The notes: generated from the sequence alone by a model not told the origin. DNA of 64,000 nucleotides from Polytrichum commune (GCA_950295325.1 OX485804.1:558001-622000); one strand, 5' to 3'; counted from the first letter of the stretch, positions 11,296 to 24,724 are shown. Translations and numbers: made by a program.

Positions 11296-12613
11296 CTCGG
11301 GGGGGGGGGGGGGGGCACTGGCGAAAAACGTAGGAACTACGTGCGATAAAATATAGGGTCTTGTATAAAAATTTGGCGTAAAATTTGTAAAATTATTAGA
11401 TGTAGTATAGGGTGCTTTGGGATTGTGAAACATGATTATATGTAATATAGCATTTGACAAAACATGATTAAATTACCTAAGTGGTACATATAAAATAGCA
11501 TGGACAAAAAGCGATAGTTTCAAAAATTAAATACTTTGCCACCAAAATATGGCATGTTCTATATAGGAAGGGTTCAAAAGATAAGGGTGAAGGTTGGTAC
11601 TAAGTGGGGCAATTGTTGGCAACCCATTGACTTGATGAAACGTGCAGTCCAGAACGGAAATAGAGAGACGTTCTTCCCAACTACTATGGCTTACCTCCAT
11701 TGGTTAAAAAAACAGTTGGGTCTCAACAAATATAAGTATGTTGAGAGTGACTGTGTGTGGGTTGATGTGGATGCTCTTCTCTCAACAGTGTCTCTAGTGT
11801 ATGAATCAACTAGCAAAATCTACACCTTAGATGAGGTAGATGCAAACTCATTGAGTGAGTTCATTTCAAATAAAAAATCAAATCTGCTAAATTTGTACTA
11901 TCTCACACATGTGGAGATATAATTTGGAGAAAGGGCTGAATGATCATTAGTATACCTTGAAATCTGTAGTAGCCATTTCAGTTCGAGTACCCTCATATCT
12001 CCCACATGTGTAAATGGTAGCCTAGCTAGTTTAGGTGGATTTTGCTTGCATGGCGTGGGATTTTCTACCAATGTGTAGGATTGGAAGATCAAGGCATCAA
12101 TTGTAGGGCTTCTGCAAACCTTGTAAATGTGACTTTGAGACACATGTGGCTGGCCTGTTCCCTAAGACCTCAAGGTTTCTAACTGTGTTATCCAACACAA
12201 CTTTCATTCGTTGGCTCGTGTTGCTTAATGACATGTAATTGCAATCTTTTGTTGTTATTGTTTAGTGTTTTGCTTTGCCCGGACTTCAGTGTGACCCTGA
12301 ACCCTAAACCCTAGTAAATGTTTGTTTCTCTTACTTTGTACATGTGCTTCTAACGAGAATTCTACTGTATCATACACTTTAAGGAATGGGGGCAATCAGG
12401 GGGAAAAAATTGCATATAAGTAATATAGGGTACCATAAAATCAACCATCCAAGAATTTATAATTACCAATAGGGTGCAAATAATCACAACAATTTACCAT
12501 TATTTCAAAAATTAGCATCCCTTATAATCCTTTCTCATAGGTAAATAGCCCCCATTTTAATAGGTCATTATCGCAGGTGTATGCAAAATATACAAGGGAA
12601 TGCCCCCCCCGAG
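11296..12613 (+). mobile_element. 1.3-kb DNA transposon, hAT/KDZ-like, copy 1
   Basis: A complete element of 1,318 bases. The left end is CTCGGG followed by a G run and GGGCACTGGCG. The right end is the inverse, ATGCCCCCCCCGAG. The 8-base direct repeat CTTAGGGA flanks it exactly. Eight-base duplications are typical of hAT, P and Zisupton/Dileera (KDZ) elements; short G-rich ends do not decide between them. It carries one short conserved gene (11536-11922), which is too small for a transposase, so it is probably non-autonomous. A near-identical copy lies inverted at 27610-28918 with a different duplication, which confirms both boundaries. Confidence 0.9.
11536..11922 (+). CDS. Conserved 128-residue protein of the 1.3-kb transposon
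   Basis: This is an open frame of 128 residues starting MPPKYGMFYIGRVQKIRVKV. A copy in the second element (28301-28687) differs at only about eight residues and has no indel, so the frame has been kept in two independently inserted copies. It is a mixed alpha/beta type sequence with many aromatic residues (WGNCWQPIDLM; ESDCVWVDVDALLSTVSL) and no membrane segment or signal peptide. I do not recognise the family with certainty. Segments like GRVQKIR and the WxDxxxxxSTVSL region recall hypothetical proteins linked to plant and fungal DNA transposons. It may be a remnant of a longer transposase or an accessory DNA-binding protein. Confidence 0.6.
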   Translation: MPPKYGMFYIGRVQKIRVKVGTKWGNCWQPIDLMKRAVQNGNRETFFPTTMAYLHWLKKQLGLNKYKYVESDCVWVDVDALLSTVSLVYESTSKIYTLDEVDANSLSEFISNKKSNLLNLYYLTHVEI

Positions 12614-12621
12614 CTTAGGGA
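12614..12621. repeat. 8-bp target site duplication, right (CTTAGGGA)
   Basis: An exact repeat of 11288-11295 directly after the CCCCGAG end of the transposon. Confidence 0.9.
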
Positions 12622-13164
12622 ACATCAACTTGAATTCTAAAGGCACTGACTCACTTAAGAATTATTGGACAAGGATATCATATTGAGATTGGAATTAGTA
12701 AACATATGATCACAGATCCTCAACATAGTTCACATGCCAACCCATACCCCATTGTATGCCAGACTATCTCTTCATATGTGAACGCTACATGAGGTATAAC
12801 TTAGAGCCATGTCATGATGATGGATGAGTTCATCCATTGACCTTCTCATGTTAGCAACTTGTGATGCAACATTGTCATGGATGATTGCTATATTGTCTAC
12901 TGTGATATAGTGATAACGTACATGTTCATATTAAACGGTTTTGTTAATTCCCACTACATTCCCAAGGGTAAGATACTTAAGCTCACTATTGGCAAGTGTC
13001 ATGTGTTTCATTTTAATATTTAAGAGGAATACATCCTTAAGCATACTAATGGCATGTCATGTCAAGATTTTAATAAGTGCACTCAAACACCCAGTGTCAT
13101 GTGACGACACTTACGGTGTTGTTGTTAATCTGCAATATAACATAGCATACCCTTCAAAATAGGG

Positions 13165-13440
13165 GTTTCCATTACTGTGGGTTTTTCATCTGTATATTTG
13201 GATGAAAATCCAATGTAAGGCAAGGAAAGTACAATAATATTACAGTGGGCCACACTAAAAATGAACAACAGGACTTAGAATAATATAAGGTATCAAAAAT
13301 GGCAATGGACATCTTTAAAGTACTATAGGGTATGGAAGAATATGTAATTTGGAATTATATGAAATGCAAGGCTTTTTCTATTAACCCAAGGTTGAAAATG
13401 CTAATGAAATAAATAACCCTAAACCCAAAACCCTAAACCC
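13165..13440. mobile_element. MITE relic, family of the 349-bp MITE
   Basis: It shares the internal block of the MITE at 19085-19433 (ATATAAGG, TATCAAAAATGG, CATCTTTAAAGTACTATAGG, then TAATGCAAGG-like). It diverges into CCCTAAACCC repeats. No intact end or target duplication was found, so it is truncated. Confidence 0.55.
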
Positions 13441-13552
13441 ATTAGTGTGGTAGTCCACTTAGTGTTGGACCTTACTAGTTGCTCGCCATCTATTTGTGTC
13501 CTACTCATATGCAATTAGGAGTCTAGTAACAACTAATTCTCTTTTATCGCGC

Positions 13553-13765
13553 ATCCATGTGCAAACAACCACTATTTTATATGGGGTTATTACTTTCAAT
13601 TTTTTTCTTCACATGCTATGATTATGTAGTTTTCTTAGTTGGGTTAGTAGAAAAGGGCCTTGCATTAATTACAAATCCAAATAATCGATTTGTTCCATAC
13701 CCTATAGTACTTTAATGATGCCCAGTGTCATTTTTGACACCCCATATTATATTTGCTTTAACATG
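13553..13765. mobile_element. MITE relic, inverted copy
   Basis: It contains AACAACCACTATTTTAT, the AACCCAAAG-type junction and CCATACCCTATAGTACTTTA in the opposite order to 13165-13440. It matches the interior of the 19085-19433 MITE on the plus strand. The ends are eroded. Confidence 0.55.
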
Positions 13766-16700
13766 GGCGGACGTTAAATACCCCCTCACGAACTTTTGGA
13801 GGTATCTAATATGGGTTGGGGCAATCTTGTAGAGAAAATTTCTAAACCCGACCAAAAATTGCATTCTTGAAGGCCGCTTGACTACAAATCCCATATTGAG
13901 TGCACTAAAATCCGCTTGACTTACCATAAATAACTTATATTTGTCATTCTAATGATAGATTAGTGCAAGTGTTTATAAGAGAATAAGGTATAAATAAATG
14001 ATATGTTATTTGGAATTAGACTCGTGGGACAACGTTATGGATGGGGTATATATTACTGAGAAAATCATAAGTTTCTGACTATAGCCTATCTGAATTATTT
14101 AATAATTTATCCTCGTCACATATTGTATTATCTTTCAAATCACATAGTGTATAACCGTTACTTTTAAATAAATATAATTATATGATACTAATACTAATAC
14201 TATTATGCAAATACTAATAATAACAATACTAATACTAATATTGAATTGAGTTTTTTAGTTCACCAATTTATCATAAGGTGATATATATTATTGTGCCATA
14301 TTACAAATGTTTGAACAATCACACATGTGCAAAATAAATGAATTATGAACAAAAAGATGTCTATGACAACACTTCATAATTATATATTGCACACATTGAT
14401 ATCTTACAATATTTATCAAAATAACCATGTGAAATTCAAAGCCACATCATGGCCTTGGAGACATCTCATGGGAGGTTGGAAAATAGGCTTAGAGCATCCA
14501 AGGCCACATCATTGCCCCTTGCCAACTAATTAATATTTATAAAATAACTATGAGGGAGAAAGTAGGTCTTACATGCCAACTCGGAGGTATTTCACTAAAG
14601 TAAGCTCCATCCGAGCTTCTTGATGGACTCATCCGATTTTTTGTTACCGGATGACTTTACTTGAGTGCCACGAATCCCCGGCCATTTCAAGTGGGCTTGT
14701 ACGGTTAAGGTATTTGTTGACTTTCATATTTACGGCCTCGAATGTCCTTTCCAAAGTGCACATCTAAGGATACTCATGTAAGTATAACCATGCTATCACA
14801 TAGAGCCTTATTATAACCTAACATAGTCAATCGCACACTCTCAAAATATTTTCGGTCATTGTAGGGTCGATAGTGCACATGGATTGACAACCTAAGTACC
14901 AAAGTACTAAATTTGAGCAACAACAAATCCCACATGGATGCAACATCTATGGCTACACGGTCCAAAATTGAGCTTTTATATTCTCCTTAAAGGTGATTTC
15001 AAAAATACTTTATGGCAAGTCCACAAGTCATACCCATGGATTGGAGCATGACATTATGGAAAGGTTACTTAAAGGTTACTCAAAGGTATTTGACCCCGAT
15101 TTTAAAGAGTAGTTTAATAATCTCTAAATAGAAATCTCTAGTCCTATTGTTACCAATGCTTTCGACTTCCCCTCCCTTGGTCTCCCTCCCCTCAGTAGAT
15201 GTTGTATTGAATCATCCCATGATACCTACCTATGGTGCAACAATTAGAGTTTATTGCATTGAGTACTGACTGTTGTTTTGAGAGCTCACATGCTACATAA
15301 CTAAATAAATTCATTTTTTATTTTAGCAATTAGTTAAAAAAGACAATTAGTTAACAATTAGTTAACAAAGATAATAAATTCATTTTTTTTATTTTTTTTC
15401 CCAAAGCGGGTCACGGCTTATGAATGGGGCTATGTGCGTACACGCACATGAAGGTTTTACAGGGGCATGGGCATATGGTTTGCAAGGGTTAATGTATGTG
15501 GTTGGGTTCATGCAAGATATGAACCCAAAATGATTCATACGGACTGGTGTAATGGGTCAGGATGGCACATGCCCAAACTAATAAGGTATGTGGGGCTCAT
15601 TGATAGTTGTAGTTTGAGGAGGGAAACTTGACTAGCTTGGTATTCTAGCACATGGATATTGATTTTCATTTGAGCGGAGAAACCTTGGTTTTTATATACA
15701 TTGTTAGTGTGAACCATAATTTGTTGTATTTACATTGAGAGTTCATGATGCCATGTTCTTACTATTCAAACCTTGCCCAAAGTTTTCTTAATTTATGGAG
15801 ATTTTGTTTTTCATTTTTCTAGCATCCCATGATTAAAAATCAATCAGTCTAGTCAATCAACAACTAAAGTGCGTCAGTACAAGGATGGCCACGTTTCAAC
15901 TTGTGTTTTGGGCAACGAGCCGAATCTGCTACCCCCCCAACCACCATTGCCACTCCACATGGGAGTGCTCAGTCCAAAAGATGCTTGAAGATACCGGCAA
16001 AACCTTCACCAACGTCAGAGAACTCTATTTTGTTTCACCAAAACGATTGGTACATGAAAGTGTGCCCTAACTTGGGCTAGACTAATTTGGGGTCAATTCA
16101 ACTAAATAGGGTTTCCAATAAACTTTGAAAAATAACCTCCTTACTACATACTAGTTTAAAGTTTCATTGTTGGATGAATGAGAGTAATATGCTCGTATGC
16201 GATAATCCCATTTCGTTGGCCAAAAAAACATTGATATGTATATAGGGCCTCACATTAGAAGCCCAAGCCCTTGAGGATGTAAATGCTATCACAAATTCCC
16301 CATGCGTAGGCAAAGCCTATCAATCCGAGGGCAAAGACAAGAAAACCTGCTCACATACAAGCACACCCAACATTCATCCAAATACATTTTATTTAAAAAT
16401 TCAATTGGTTTGACACCGTAATTAGCTTCAAAGTTATGGAATTAGTCTAAACCAAGGGGGTTTAGTTTTATATTTTTTGTCGGATCGATGAGAGGTACTC
16501 TTGAATGTGAGGTTTTTCTCCACATATGGAAGAGCACATCCTGAAAAGGGGAAGAAATTTTTATTAGGAAAAATTGAGTATGTTTGCTCTATAATGTACA
16601 TGAGTTTGGGGGTGGTGGGGGGGGGGGCTCATTATAGGGCTTATTGCCTTCCTTTTGGAAGCCGGGCTATGTTGGGTGCAACTATCTATTTGGGGCATCC

Positions 16701-17083
16701 AAGTTTGGGAAGAGGGGGTTGACATTGCAACCATTGTATCTCATTGCATTTATTAAGGGGTTGTATGTGTTTGTTTTGTATTGTTGTTTCAATGTATGTG
16801 TTGTGGCATAAGGTTTAGGTTAAGGAGTATATGTCCTCTAGCTGCATTGGGAGTTCCAATCACACACGTGGTGTCCAAACTAAGTCTACCCAAACATGTG
16901 CATTATCCAAGGACATGTCAAATGATTGGAGTCGCGTTTTTCTACAGCCTTGTCGATCGGTCAGCCTTAAGCCATCATTTCGACATGGGATCTCAAAACG
17001 GTCATCCAAAGGGCATAAGTGGTGGGCCCATAAGTATATAGCGTAAAACCTAGGAAGTGCAGCTAGAAATGTAGTGGACACAT

Positions 17084-17345
17084 ACCGGGGGGGGGGTGTG
17101 ATGTATTGGAGTAGAAATATACGTGCGAAAAATTGAGAGGGTATATGGGGACGTCAAATGAACAAAATGATTTAGAATAATATAGGGTGTCAAAAATGGC
17201 GTTGGACATCTTTAAAGTACTATAGGGTTTGAAATAATAGGTAACTTGGAAATATAAGTAATGCAAGGCCCTATCCTACTAACCCAGAGCTGAAAATGCT
17301 AAGGAAATAAATAACCTTAAACCCTAAACCCTAAACCCTAAACCG
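17084..17345. mobile_element. MITE relic beginning with a G run and ending in telomere-like repeats
   Basis: The order is a G run, then TATTGGAGTAGAAATATACG, then CATCTTTAAAGTACTATAGG. This matches the reverse complement of the 19085-19433 MITE, including the GGAGTAG-AATATAC block near the end. The copy stops in four CCTAAAC units. There is no partner end or target duplication. Confidence 0.6.
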
Positions 17346-17438
17346 GTTTATAAATGGATCAACATCTCTAGCGTAGTGCTATAAATTTGATGATTTACCC
17401 CAGTGTAAATAGGGCATTGACGCCCGAGTTGGCCACAT

Positions 17439-17490
17439 ATATATATATATATACATACATACATACATATAGACACACACACACATATTT
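17439..17490. repeat. AT/ACAT/AC compound microsatellite
   Basis: Runs of AT, then ACAT, then AC dinucleotides are read directly. Confidence 0.9.
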
Positions 17491-19084
17491 GTGGCAAAGG
17501 AACTCTATGGTATGTTGCTACATGTCCAACATCATGATTGATAAGAATGACAAGTGATGCTAAAAGATGAAAAATGGGTTGTGCAAATCAAAGAGGTGAC
17601 ATGAAAATGGACTCTCTCTCCCTCTCTCTCTCTCTTTGGTGGCATTTTGCATGTTTCAGTCAATACATGCAAATTCATTTTGTAACATGTGGCGCTTTCA
17701 AGTCAAAGATGGATTAACCCTAGGCTTGAGCTATTGGGAGAAGGGTCGAATTGTCAAATTGTGTATAATGCCATAGTAGGAGTCTAGGTAGGTATTGAGT
17801 CATCACATCCTATATCATACTATTAATGGGGGTGGGCGAGGCAAGGTTGTGGCAAGTTGACAAGGCTGGGCATGGTCACGAATCATTGGTGCTAAATTTG
17901 AGGTCACATGAGAAAGTTATTAAATGGGCATCTTGGATAACTTAACTTGATAAAACCACCACAAGCCATTGTGAACCGTTGATGATGAGGTTGAGGTTGT
18001 TTGGGAAGAGTGTTCAACAATCATCTTGGATAACTTAACTTGAAAAAACTGCCGTGAACCGTCGGGGTTTAGGTTGAGTTTGAGGTTAAGGTTGAGATTG
18101 TTTGGGAAAGGTGGTCCACTTAACTTCATAATTATAAATTCAAGGTTTTATGTTTTGATGTAATAATTCTCAATGGTCATCTTCGATAACTTAAGTACAT
18201 GATTGTGACCTTAGGGTTTTGATGTTTAATGTTTCAAAGTCGTGAACAAAACCAAGAGGTTTATAAAGGAAAGTGACACATACTCCTTTGGTAAGATGAA
18301 TCCACAAAAGTGCAAACTCAAATTCATGATTTAACAAAGCAATTTAGCGATAGGTTCTTCCAATTTCATTGGAAATATGAACCAAGTTCATTATTTAAAC
18401 AACCAATTTCAGTACATGTTGTGAACAATTTCATGATTTGGTACCCATATTCAAAACTTCACAAAATCAATTTTAGGAAATGCATAACTCTATTTCACAA
18501 AGAACATTACATCATGTATAGGATTATCCTAGTAAACAAATTGCTCCCTATTCCGCACAACTATACACTACACTCCAAAAACGTTATGCGCTTTGCTCAC
18601 GCTACCAACACTCTTCCCATAATCAAACCCCCAACTACACTACGTACACTCTCAAACCCATGAGATTACGCACTCCAACTATGTTGGGTATGAGTTGTTT
18701 GCTTTGATGTACAATAATCAAAGACCAAAGGAAAAATGACATTGCTTGCTTCTAACTCCAAGGTAGTGTAATGAAGACCAAAGAAAATTTGACATCAAGG
18801 CTAGAGGCTTCCAAGTAAATACAAAACAATGAGAAGGCAAAGAATGCGAAATGAGGCAGCGAGAATTTGAGAAATAAAAAAACCATAAAGTGTGAACTTG
18901 ATATGGAAGATTCACAAAGTTGATAAAGATAAATGTCCACTATCATGAAATTGAGGTGTGCCACATGTCAAGTCGGTTAAGAAGAATGATCATGGGGATA
19001 CAACAAAACATTTGCTCATGAAATACAACATTGGACAATGGGGTGGAGCGAGGCAAGTTGACAAGGCTAGGAAAGTATAAGTAT

Positions 19085-19433
19085 CTTGGGGGGGGGGGGG
19101 CAGTGTGTTAAAAAGTTAAGGATATAGGTGCGAACAACCACTATTTTATAGGGGGGGTGTTACTTTCAATTCTCTTATTTTTCTCACAATGATGCTATCA
19201 TTATGTAAATTTCTACTTTGGGTTAATAGAAAAATGGCTTGCATTACTTATAATTCCAAATTACCTATTATTCCATACCCTATAGTACTTTAAAGATGTC
19301 AAGTGTCATGGTTGATACCCTATATTACTCTTAACTCCATTTATAATTTTTAGCCCCCATGTTTTTAAAATACCCTATCATTTGTTCGCATGTATATTGC
19401 TACTCCAACCAATGACTACCCCCCCCCCCCGAG
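19085..19433 (-). mobile_element. 349-bp MITE with G-rich ends and near-perfect 8-bp duplication
   Basis: The left end is CTTGGGG plus a G run and the right end is a C run plus CCCGAG. The flanks are ATAAGTAT (19077-19084) and AGAAGTAT (19434-19441), a 7-of-8 match. The ends resemble those of the 1.3-kb transposon (CTCGGGG), so both may be moved by the same transposase. It has no coding capacity. Confidence 0.65.
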
Positions 19434-19785
19434 AGAAGTATATGAAACTATTCCGAAGTTGCAACACAATGGGCCACAATGCTAGTTGCTCTAAAAGGAG
19501 TAGGCTAGTGTTGAGCTTCAAACCTCGAATTTGGGTGCAATCATATTCCCAAATTAGACTGCAATCATGAAAGATAATAGTAGCTTTGACCGGGTTATCC
19601 TTGCACCTTGCCCACAAAATAGGCATCCTATTCACAATTATAAAATATAAAAGAACTATAACTCTGGTGAGAGAATCCCATGTGGTTGTTAACTCTTGCG
19701 GATGAAACAATACCTAACCTTCATACTATTCATTTTGCAAGGGTGCCCATCATAAGTGGTGGATAATTCCTACATTCCCCACACT

Positions 19786-19794
19786 ATGGGTGAT
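19786..19794. repeat. 9-bp target site duplication of the giant MULE, left (ATGGGTGAT)
   Basis: ATGGGTGAT directly precedes the left terminal inverted repeat and recurs exactly at 56104-56112 after the right one. Nine bases is the hallmark length for Mutator-superfamily insertion. Confidence 0.92.
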
Positions 19795-19805
19795 GCGTCA
19801 CGTTA
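19795..19805 (+). repeat. Left terminal inverted repeat of the giant MULE
   Basis: GCGTCACGTTA pairs perfectly with 56093-56103. The similarity continues imperfectly for about 20 more bases (the C7 tract followed by TCGAAC against TCAACC). GC-rich DNA with many CCGG and GGGCCC words follows to about 19965. A similar GC-rich zone lies inside the right end. Confidence 0.9.
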
Positions 19806-20437
19806 ATACCCCCCCATCGAACTTCTATCATTAGGGTTTTTTGCTACCCGACGATGGCTGCCCGGCGCTGGGTCTCGGGCCACGGATACTGGACCCGGTC
19901 TGTGGAACGGGCCCCGGAAAGTAGACCCGATATTTCACCACGGCGTCAGACCGGGCCCGATTTTGGTCCCCATAATGAAGAGTTGTAGTTATCGTCGACG
20001 ATGGACAGAAAAAAAAAGAACTTTCTTAACGGACGGAGTACTCCACAGTACGAATTCAAAAGATGCGCTCCATAGTGAAGACGGCACCGTAGTGCACTCA
20101 GATCTAATGTATTCCGTTATGTGCGGATCTGGATATTTCAAATCTGCACTACTCAATCCGCCCGGGAAGTCAAACTATGCCGGGTAACACAACCATTCTC
20201 AACTGGTGGGACGTGTCTGGTAGAACGTCCTATGTACTGCTAGAAATATATGATCTGGGTTGTTGTATTATGCACTACATCGTCGCCCTGGAAATGGTTA
20301 AATTGATGCCTAATCCAATGCATTCTTATCTCGCTGCATTGCATGTGTGCTTGAAGCTTGAGAACGATGTGAAGCTTATAATCACTTTCAGTTTTACTTA
20401 GGTGTAGTCCTTCGAAGAGTTTCACCAGATGTGAAAG

Positions 20438-23400
20438 TTGTCATGGTATTGCTCGAACGGCAGTATGGCGTTAGATAGGTCAGCCACTTTCGATTTGGAT
20501 AGTAACAGTTTTCTTAGGAACGATGCACACTGCGAATACTCGAAGGAGGATCCCGGGGTTTGCAGGGTCCGATCTGTATTGCAGCACACACAACCATCCT
20601 ATATTGATTTAACAGTCTCTGATGATTGTCTACCGAAGAAGGGCATAGGTGGTCATCATAAATCTGTACCAACATCTGCTCTTAACTACATCGACCTTGG
20701 GGATGCTAGCGATTGTCCTCCTCTTCTAGTATGTGCAGAACAGACTAGCAGTAAAAGTCTGACTTACGTAGGCATCACTTCCAATAACTCACGGTCTGTT
20801 CTACACTTAGTTTTGCCAAAGCACCCATGCGTCCGTCATAATTTGCACACTGTGCGGTCGGACTGCAGCGTCAACTGTTCAGGCCCTGGTGCGTTCTATC
20901 CTGACCGAGAAACTGCAGAAGCTCTGCGACGTACAGATGTAGTGATGAGCTTGATATCCGAAAGTAGGGGCAGCCCGCCCCCATCGAGGGTGGTTGATGG
21001 AGTACCGAACTGTGGAGATGAACAATCTCCTGATATGTCCCAGAGTTCCTGTGAACCAGCAACTGTCATGCCCTTAGTAGATTTTTGTCCTGCGAAGGCT
21101 ACCATCGGCACTACGTATGTCGACCTTACCTCTGACGGCTGGACATCAAATTATGCTTCAGTCACGGATCAAACATCAGACAGCGCAACATGTAATCATT
21201 CTGCCTCCTCTTCCTTCTCTGATGCAGTTAATGGATCCCAATGGCAGAGTAATGGGGAGGGAACTTCCTCTATTACGCAGAACAATTATGCAGGGACAAG
21301 TGATTCCAGTCGTGAGAGTGATGTTTCATCAGTTCACAGCAAGTCCAAGCCTGAGGTTAAGGGGACCAGGGCTGGGGGATGTGCACCAGATTCGAAGCCA
21401 GCGGAATCGAAGAAGGTAGGTAAGGATAGAAAACCTAGCCGGCACATTCTCTCCGAGGACTGGGAGGAGGAGGACATTCCTTACGAGGGACCTGAGCGCG
21501 AAGAGGAGCTGGTAAGGGGCCTAAGGGACATGAAGCAAACTCCTCCACCGGGTCCTTTCTCTAGAGAAGATTTAACGTGGCTCCCGATTCGTACACAAGG
21601 CGGAGGACGTCACTATATTCACGACGTCGCAGTAATCCCCTGGAGGAGACTTCAAGATTTTAGAGAAGGGGAGGGTCAAGACAAATCGTACCCCTGTCGG
21701 TTCAACAAAGAGACGGTGAAAAAGAATACACCTGGAAGTCTGGTATTCCCGAGAGCAAATAGTGCCGCAAAGGTTATCAAGTAAGTTAAGAACTGTAATT
21801 TCCATATTCACTTGATTGTTTAACGTTGTAGTGCATCCTGAAAGACTCATTTTATAGTTTATATGTTATGTTTTCATTACGTCGTGCACTTCAGGTACAA
21901 ACGTAGCGAGCTGAATAGTTTAGGGTAGGTATTGCACTACATTCAGATTTAACGTGCTTTCTCCATCTCCACTTTGTTAGGTTCACCTCCAACTTTGGAC
22001 CTGAGGACAACTCGCATATTTACATCAAAGACATGAAGGGGCTTCTCCAAGCAGAACAACAAAGGAGGCGAAAGAGAGTAAAGACAGCGTTGGAGAAGAA
22101 ACGCAAAGGTAAAAAAGTTACACCGGATTTCAATGCCATGTCTACAGACAGGATCACAGGACAAAAGAAGCCGAGGATTGGGCAAAAGGCAACAGGCATG
22201 TCGATGAAACGAGGATGTCAGCGGCATTTCCTGGCTAAGCAGAATTATATGGACACTACATTGTGCCACTTGGTGTACAAGGTTACGGAGCACGTTAATT
22301 GTCATGGCGAACAATGCCACGGACTCATGGTGGCTGGGTTCAAACATTCCATGGGAAGTTCGTTGTCCAAGAACATGAAGCAAAAGTTGGGAAGTATGTT
22401 GGACATGGGACTAACCTCCACTCAGGTGATGATCCAACACAAGGCTTTTGTGATGGAGATGGCTTTATCGAATGCCCCGGTGAGCAGGGACATGTTTGTG
22501 ATGGCTCATGACGTTCGAAACATAGCAAACAAGCGTGCAGAGGAGACCTGGATGAAGCACAAGAAGGAGACATTAAGCATCCGACTCTGGAAAGACGAAA
22601 ACATTAAGCAAGTGTTTTTTTACCAAGAGCATGGTTTGTTGGACGTGAACAAGGTAGAACAAGACGACGCCCCGTTCACTCTTGGATTCCATACAGACTG
22701 GCAGATGACAATGCTCTTGAAGTTTGGTCACCGTAGTGCAATCTCGATTGATGCCACGTTCGGCACAAGTCACTCGAGGGTAAGTTCACTACCAATTCAC
22801 TGGAATTCTTAGAGCATGACGTTGATTAAATCGGTATAGGTAACCCAACACCTGACTCTTTGTCAACAAGATAATCTAGGATCTCACACACATGTCTTAT
22901 TCGTGGCAGTACCCTCTTTACACCGTAATGGTGTTTGACGAATGGCGGAACGGTATACCTGTTGCCTATTTCATCATTTCAAGCTCCACAGAGAACGCCT
23001 TAAAACCTGTGCTGCAGGCGCTAAAAGACAAGGCCATCTCTATGAATGCAGACTGGGAACCCTCTTCCATCATAGTGGACAACGCGCAAGCCGAATTGAA
23101 CGTTCTAGAGTAAGTTCATATACATCATACAAGTTCCAGAAAACTTTTCTTGACAATATTGTATAGGGCATTATATTGATTTTAGGATCGGTTGTGACCA
23201 CTTTGCACTACAGGGAACTCTGGCCGAGATCGAAGATATTTCTTTGTTTCTGGCATGTTAAGAAGGCGTGGGCTGAGAACGCGGCAACAAAGATAAGCCG
23301 GATCGAGGATAGAGCAAACTTCTTGAAGGAGGTAGGAGATGTACTCTATGGCAAGAGGTATGTTGTTGGGACAGACCCGGTAGCATGGGCTAACAAAGAG

Positions 23401-24534
23401 CTCGACAAGATTCGCGACCGGAGGCCTTCAGCTGCCAAATTCATGAAATATATTGATAAGCATTGGCGGAAGAAGATTGGAATGTGGTGTGCAGCAAATC
23501 GAAACGTGCCTCACGCAGGACAGAACACAAATGCTGGGATTGAGTCGTTTCATGCTAATTTGAAGAGGATCCTCTTGCTTGAGAAGCAGCGGTTTGCAGG
23601 ACGTCGGTTGGATTGGTTGGCTGATGATCTGAAGAACAAGGTTACCGGTCATTACTGGTATGCTCGGGCTTTGAAGGAGTTCGGATTTGTCCGAAATATC
23701 AAGCAGGAGTTTCTCATTGCAAGTGCTATTCTCCTAGCCCATGAAATTCCGGACTCCTACGTCTACCTGAACCCAGAGGGGGAGGACATTGCACTGGTGG
23801 TTTCAGTTAACAACTACCCCAAGATTTGGACAGTGTATGGGACTAACACGGAATGGGCACAGTGTGATTGTTTTGTTGGAAAGCAGAACACAATGTGCAA
23901 GCATGTTATGAAGGTTTTTATGATGAAGCATCCAGATATTGACGAGGGCTTAATTCTACGCGAGGCTGGCAGTCGGTGTGGGATAGAGCGAACGATCCCA
24001 ATGGCGGACGCTTTTGGGTCCACCGAGCATGACAGCGACGGCAAAGACGAAGTGAAGTTCGTGTTAGCTTCCTATCCTCCAGGCAGGAGCACATCGTCCA
24101 CCTCATGTACTGCGGAGTCCAACAACAAGCCGAGCCTTGGAACGAACTTGGATCCAATTGTCTTAAGTGATAGCACAGAGCCGGTTAAAAGCCAGTATGA
24201 GGAGCATCAATGTAAAATGTGCGGAACTGAAGGTAATCCAATAATTATCGAGTCCGCATTACCCTCGCAGAACATATCGAAACAAGACGACCCTGCTGAG
24301 TTGATTAGGGATCTCTTGAGCACTGCGAGGAAACATGTCGAATTGCAGAATCACTTGGTGGCAGACTTGAAGAATATTCGCGGTAGATACAGAAAAATGA
24401 TCGCTCGTGGCATTGTGTGCAAGGAGGTCAAGGAGACGACACCCACGTTCCCTCTCAGGGAAGGGGATTGGTCGCTTAAAAGAAAGCTAGGTCGATTGGA
24501 AGTTCCTAGGGCAAATAAGCGCTGTAGAGCATAG
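20438..24534 (+). CDS. MULE transposase with SWIM zinc finger and SUMO-interacting-like motifs
   Basis: The enzyme cuts and rejoins element ends. Five exons join in phase: 20438-21780, 21895-21924, 21981-22779, 22910-23109 and 23214-24534, giving about 1,230 residues. All junctions are GT-AG. The N-terminal 450 residues are Ser-rich and contain YIDLTVSDD, NYIDLGDASDC and TYVDLTSDG, which fit SUMO-interacting motifs. An IVLSDSTE lies near the C-terminus. A Cys/His patch (NCHGEQCHG) precedes the catalytic core. The acidic residues are SIDATFG, IIVDNAQAE and NAGIESFHANLK (D, D, E). The SWIM finger is CDCFVGKQNTMCKH. The order agrees with plant MULE transposases and no stop or frameshift interrupts it, so it may be functional. 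The first Met is uncertain because an upstream non-coding exon is possible. Confidence 0.88.
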
Positions 24535-24724
24535 ACAAATCGAAATGTTAAGTGCACTACCTCAATACTCTCTAGATCTAACACTCGAACCCCAGTGCGT
24601 AGAAGACAGGAGTAACAATGTGTACTACATATATTTTATTCATCAAATGAATATCAATTTCATCCCGAGAATATCTCTTATGAAAGTCCCACTACGATTT
24701 CATGTCATGCGCTAACCATGCTGC

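Larger units (their letters stand above)
12622..19076. other. Gene-poor AT-rich DNA with transposon relics
   Basis: No gene is supported in these 6.4 kb. Recognisable pieces of a MITE family lie at about 13165-13440, 13553-13765 (inverted) and 17084-17345. They share the blocks CATCTTTAAAGTACTATAGG and AATGCAAGG. Telomere-like CCCTAAA runs occur at 13413-13440 and 17312-17345. There is an AT/ACAT/AC microsatellite at 17439-17490 and a TC microsatellite near 17610-17635. A G run at about 16610-16628 may be another eroded transposon end. Confidence 0.5.

Noticed and set aside
16601-16630. A G run in isolation as another transposon terminus.
   Set aside because: Unlike 11296, 27610 and 19085, no partner end or 8-base duplication could be matched to it.
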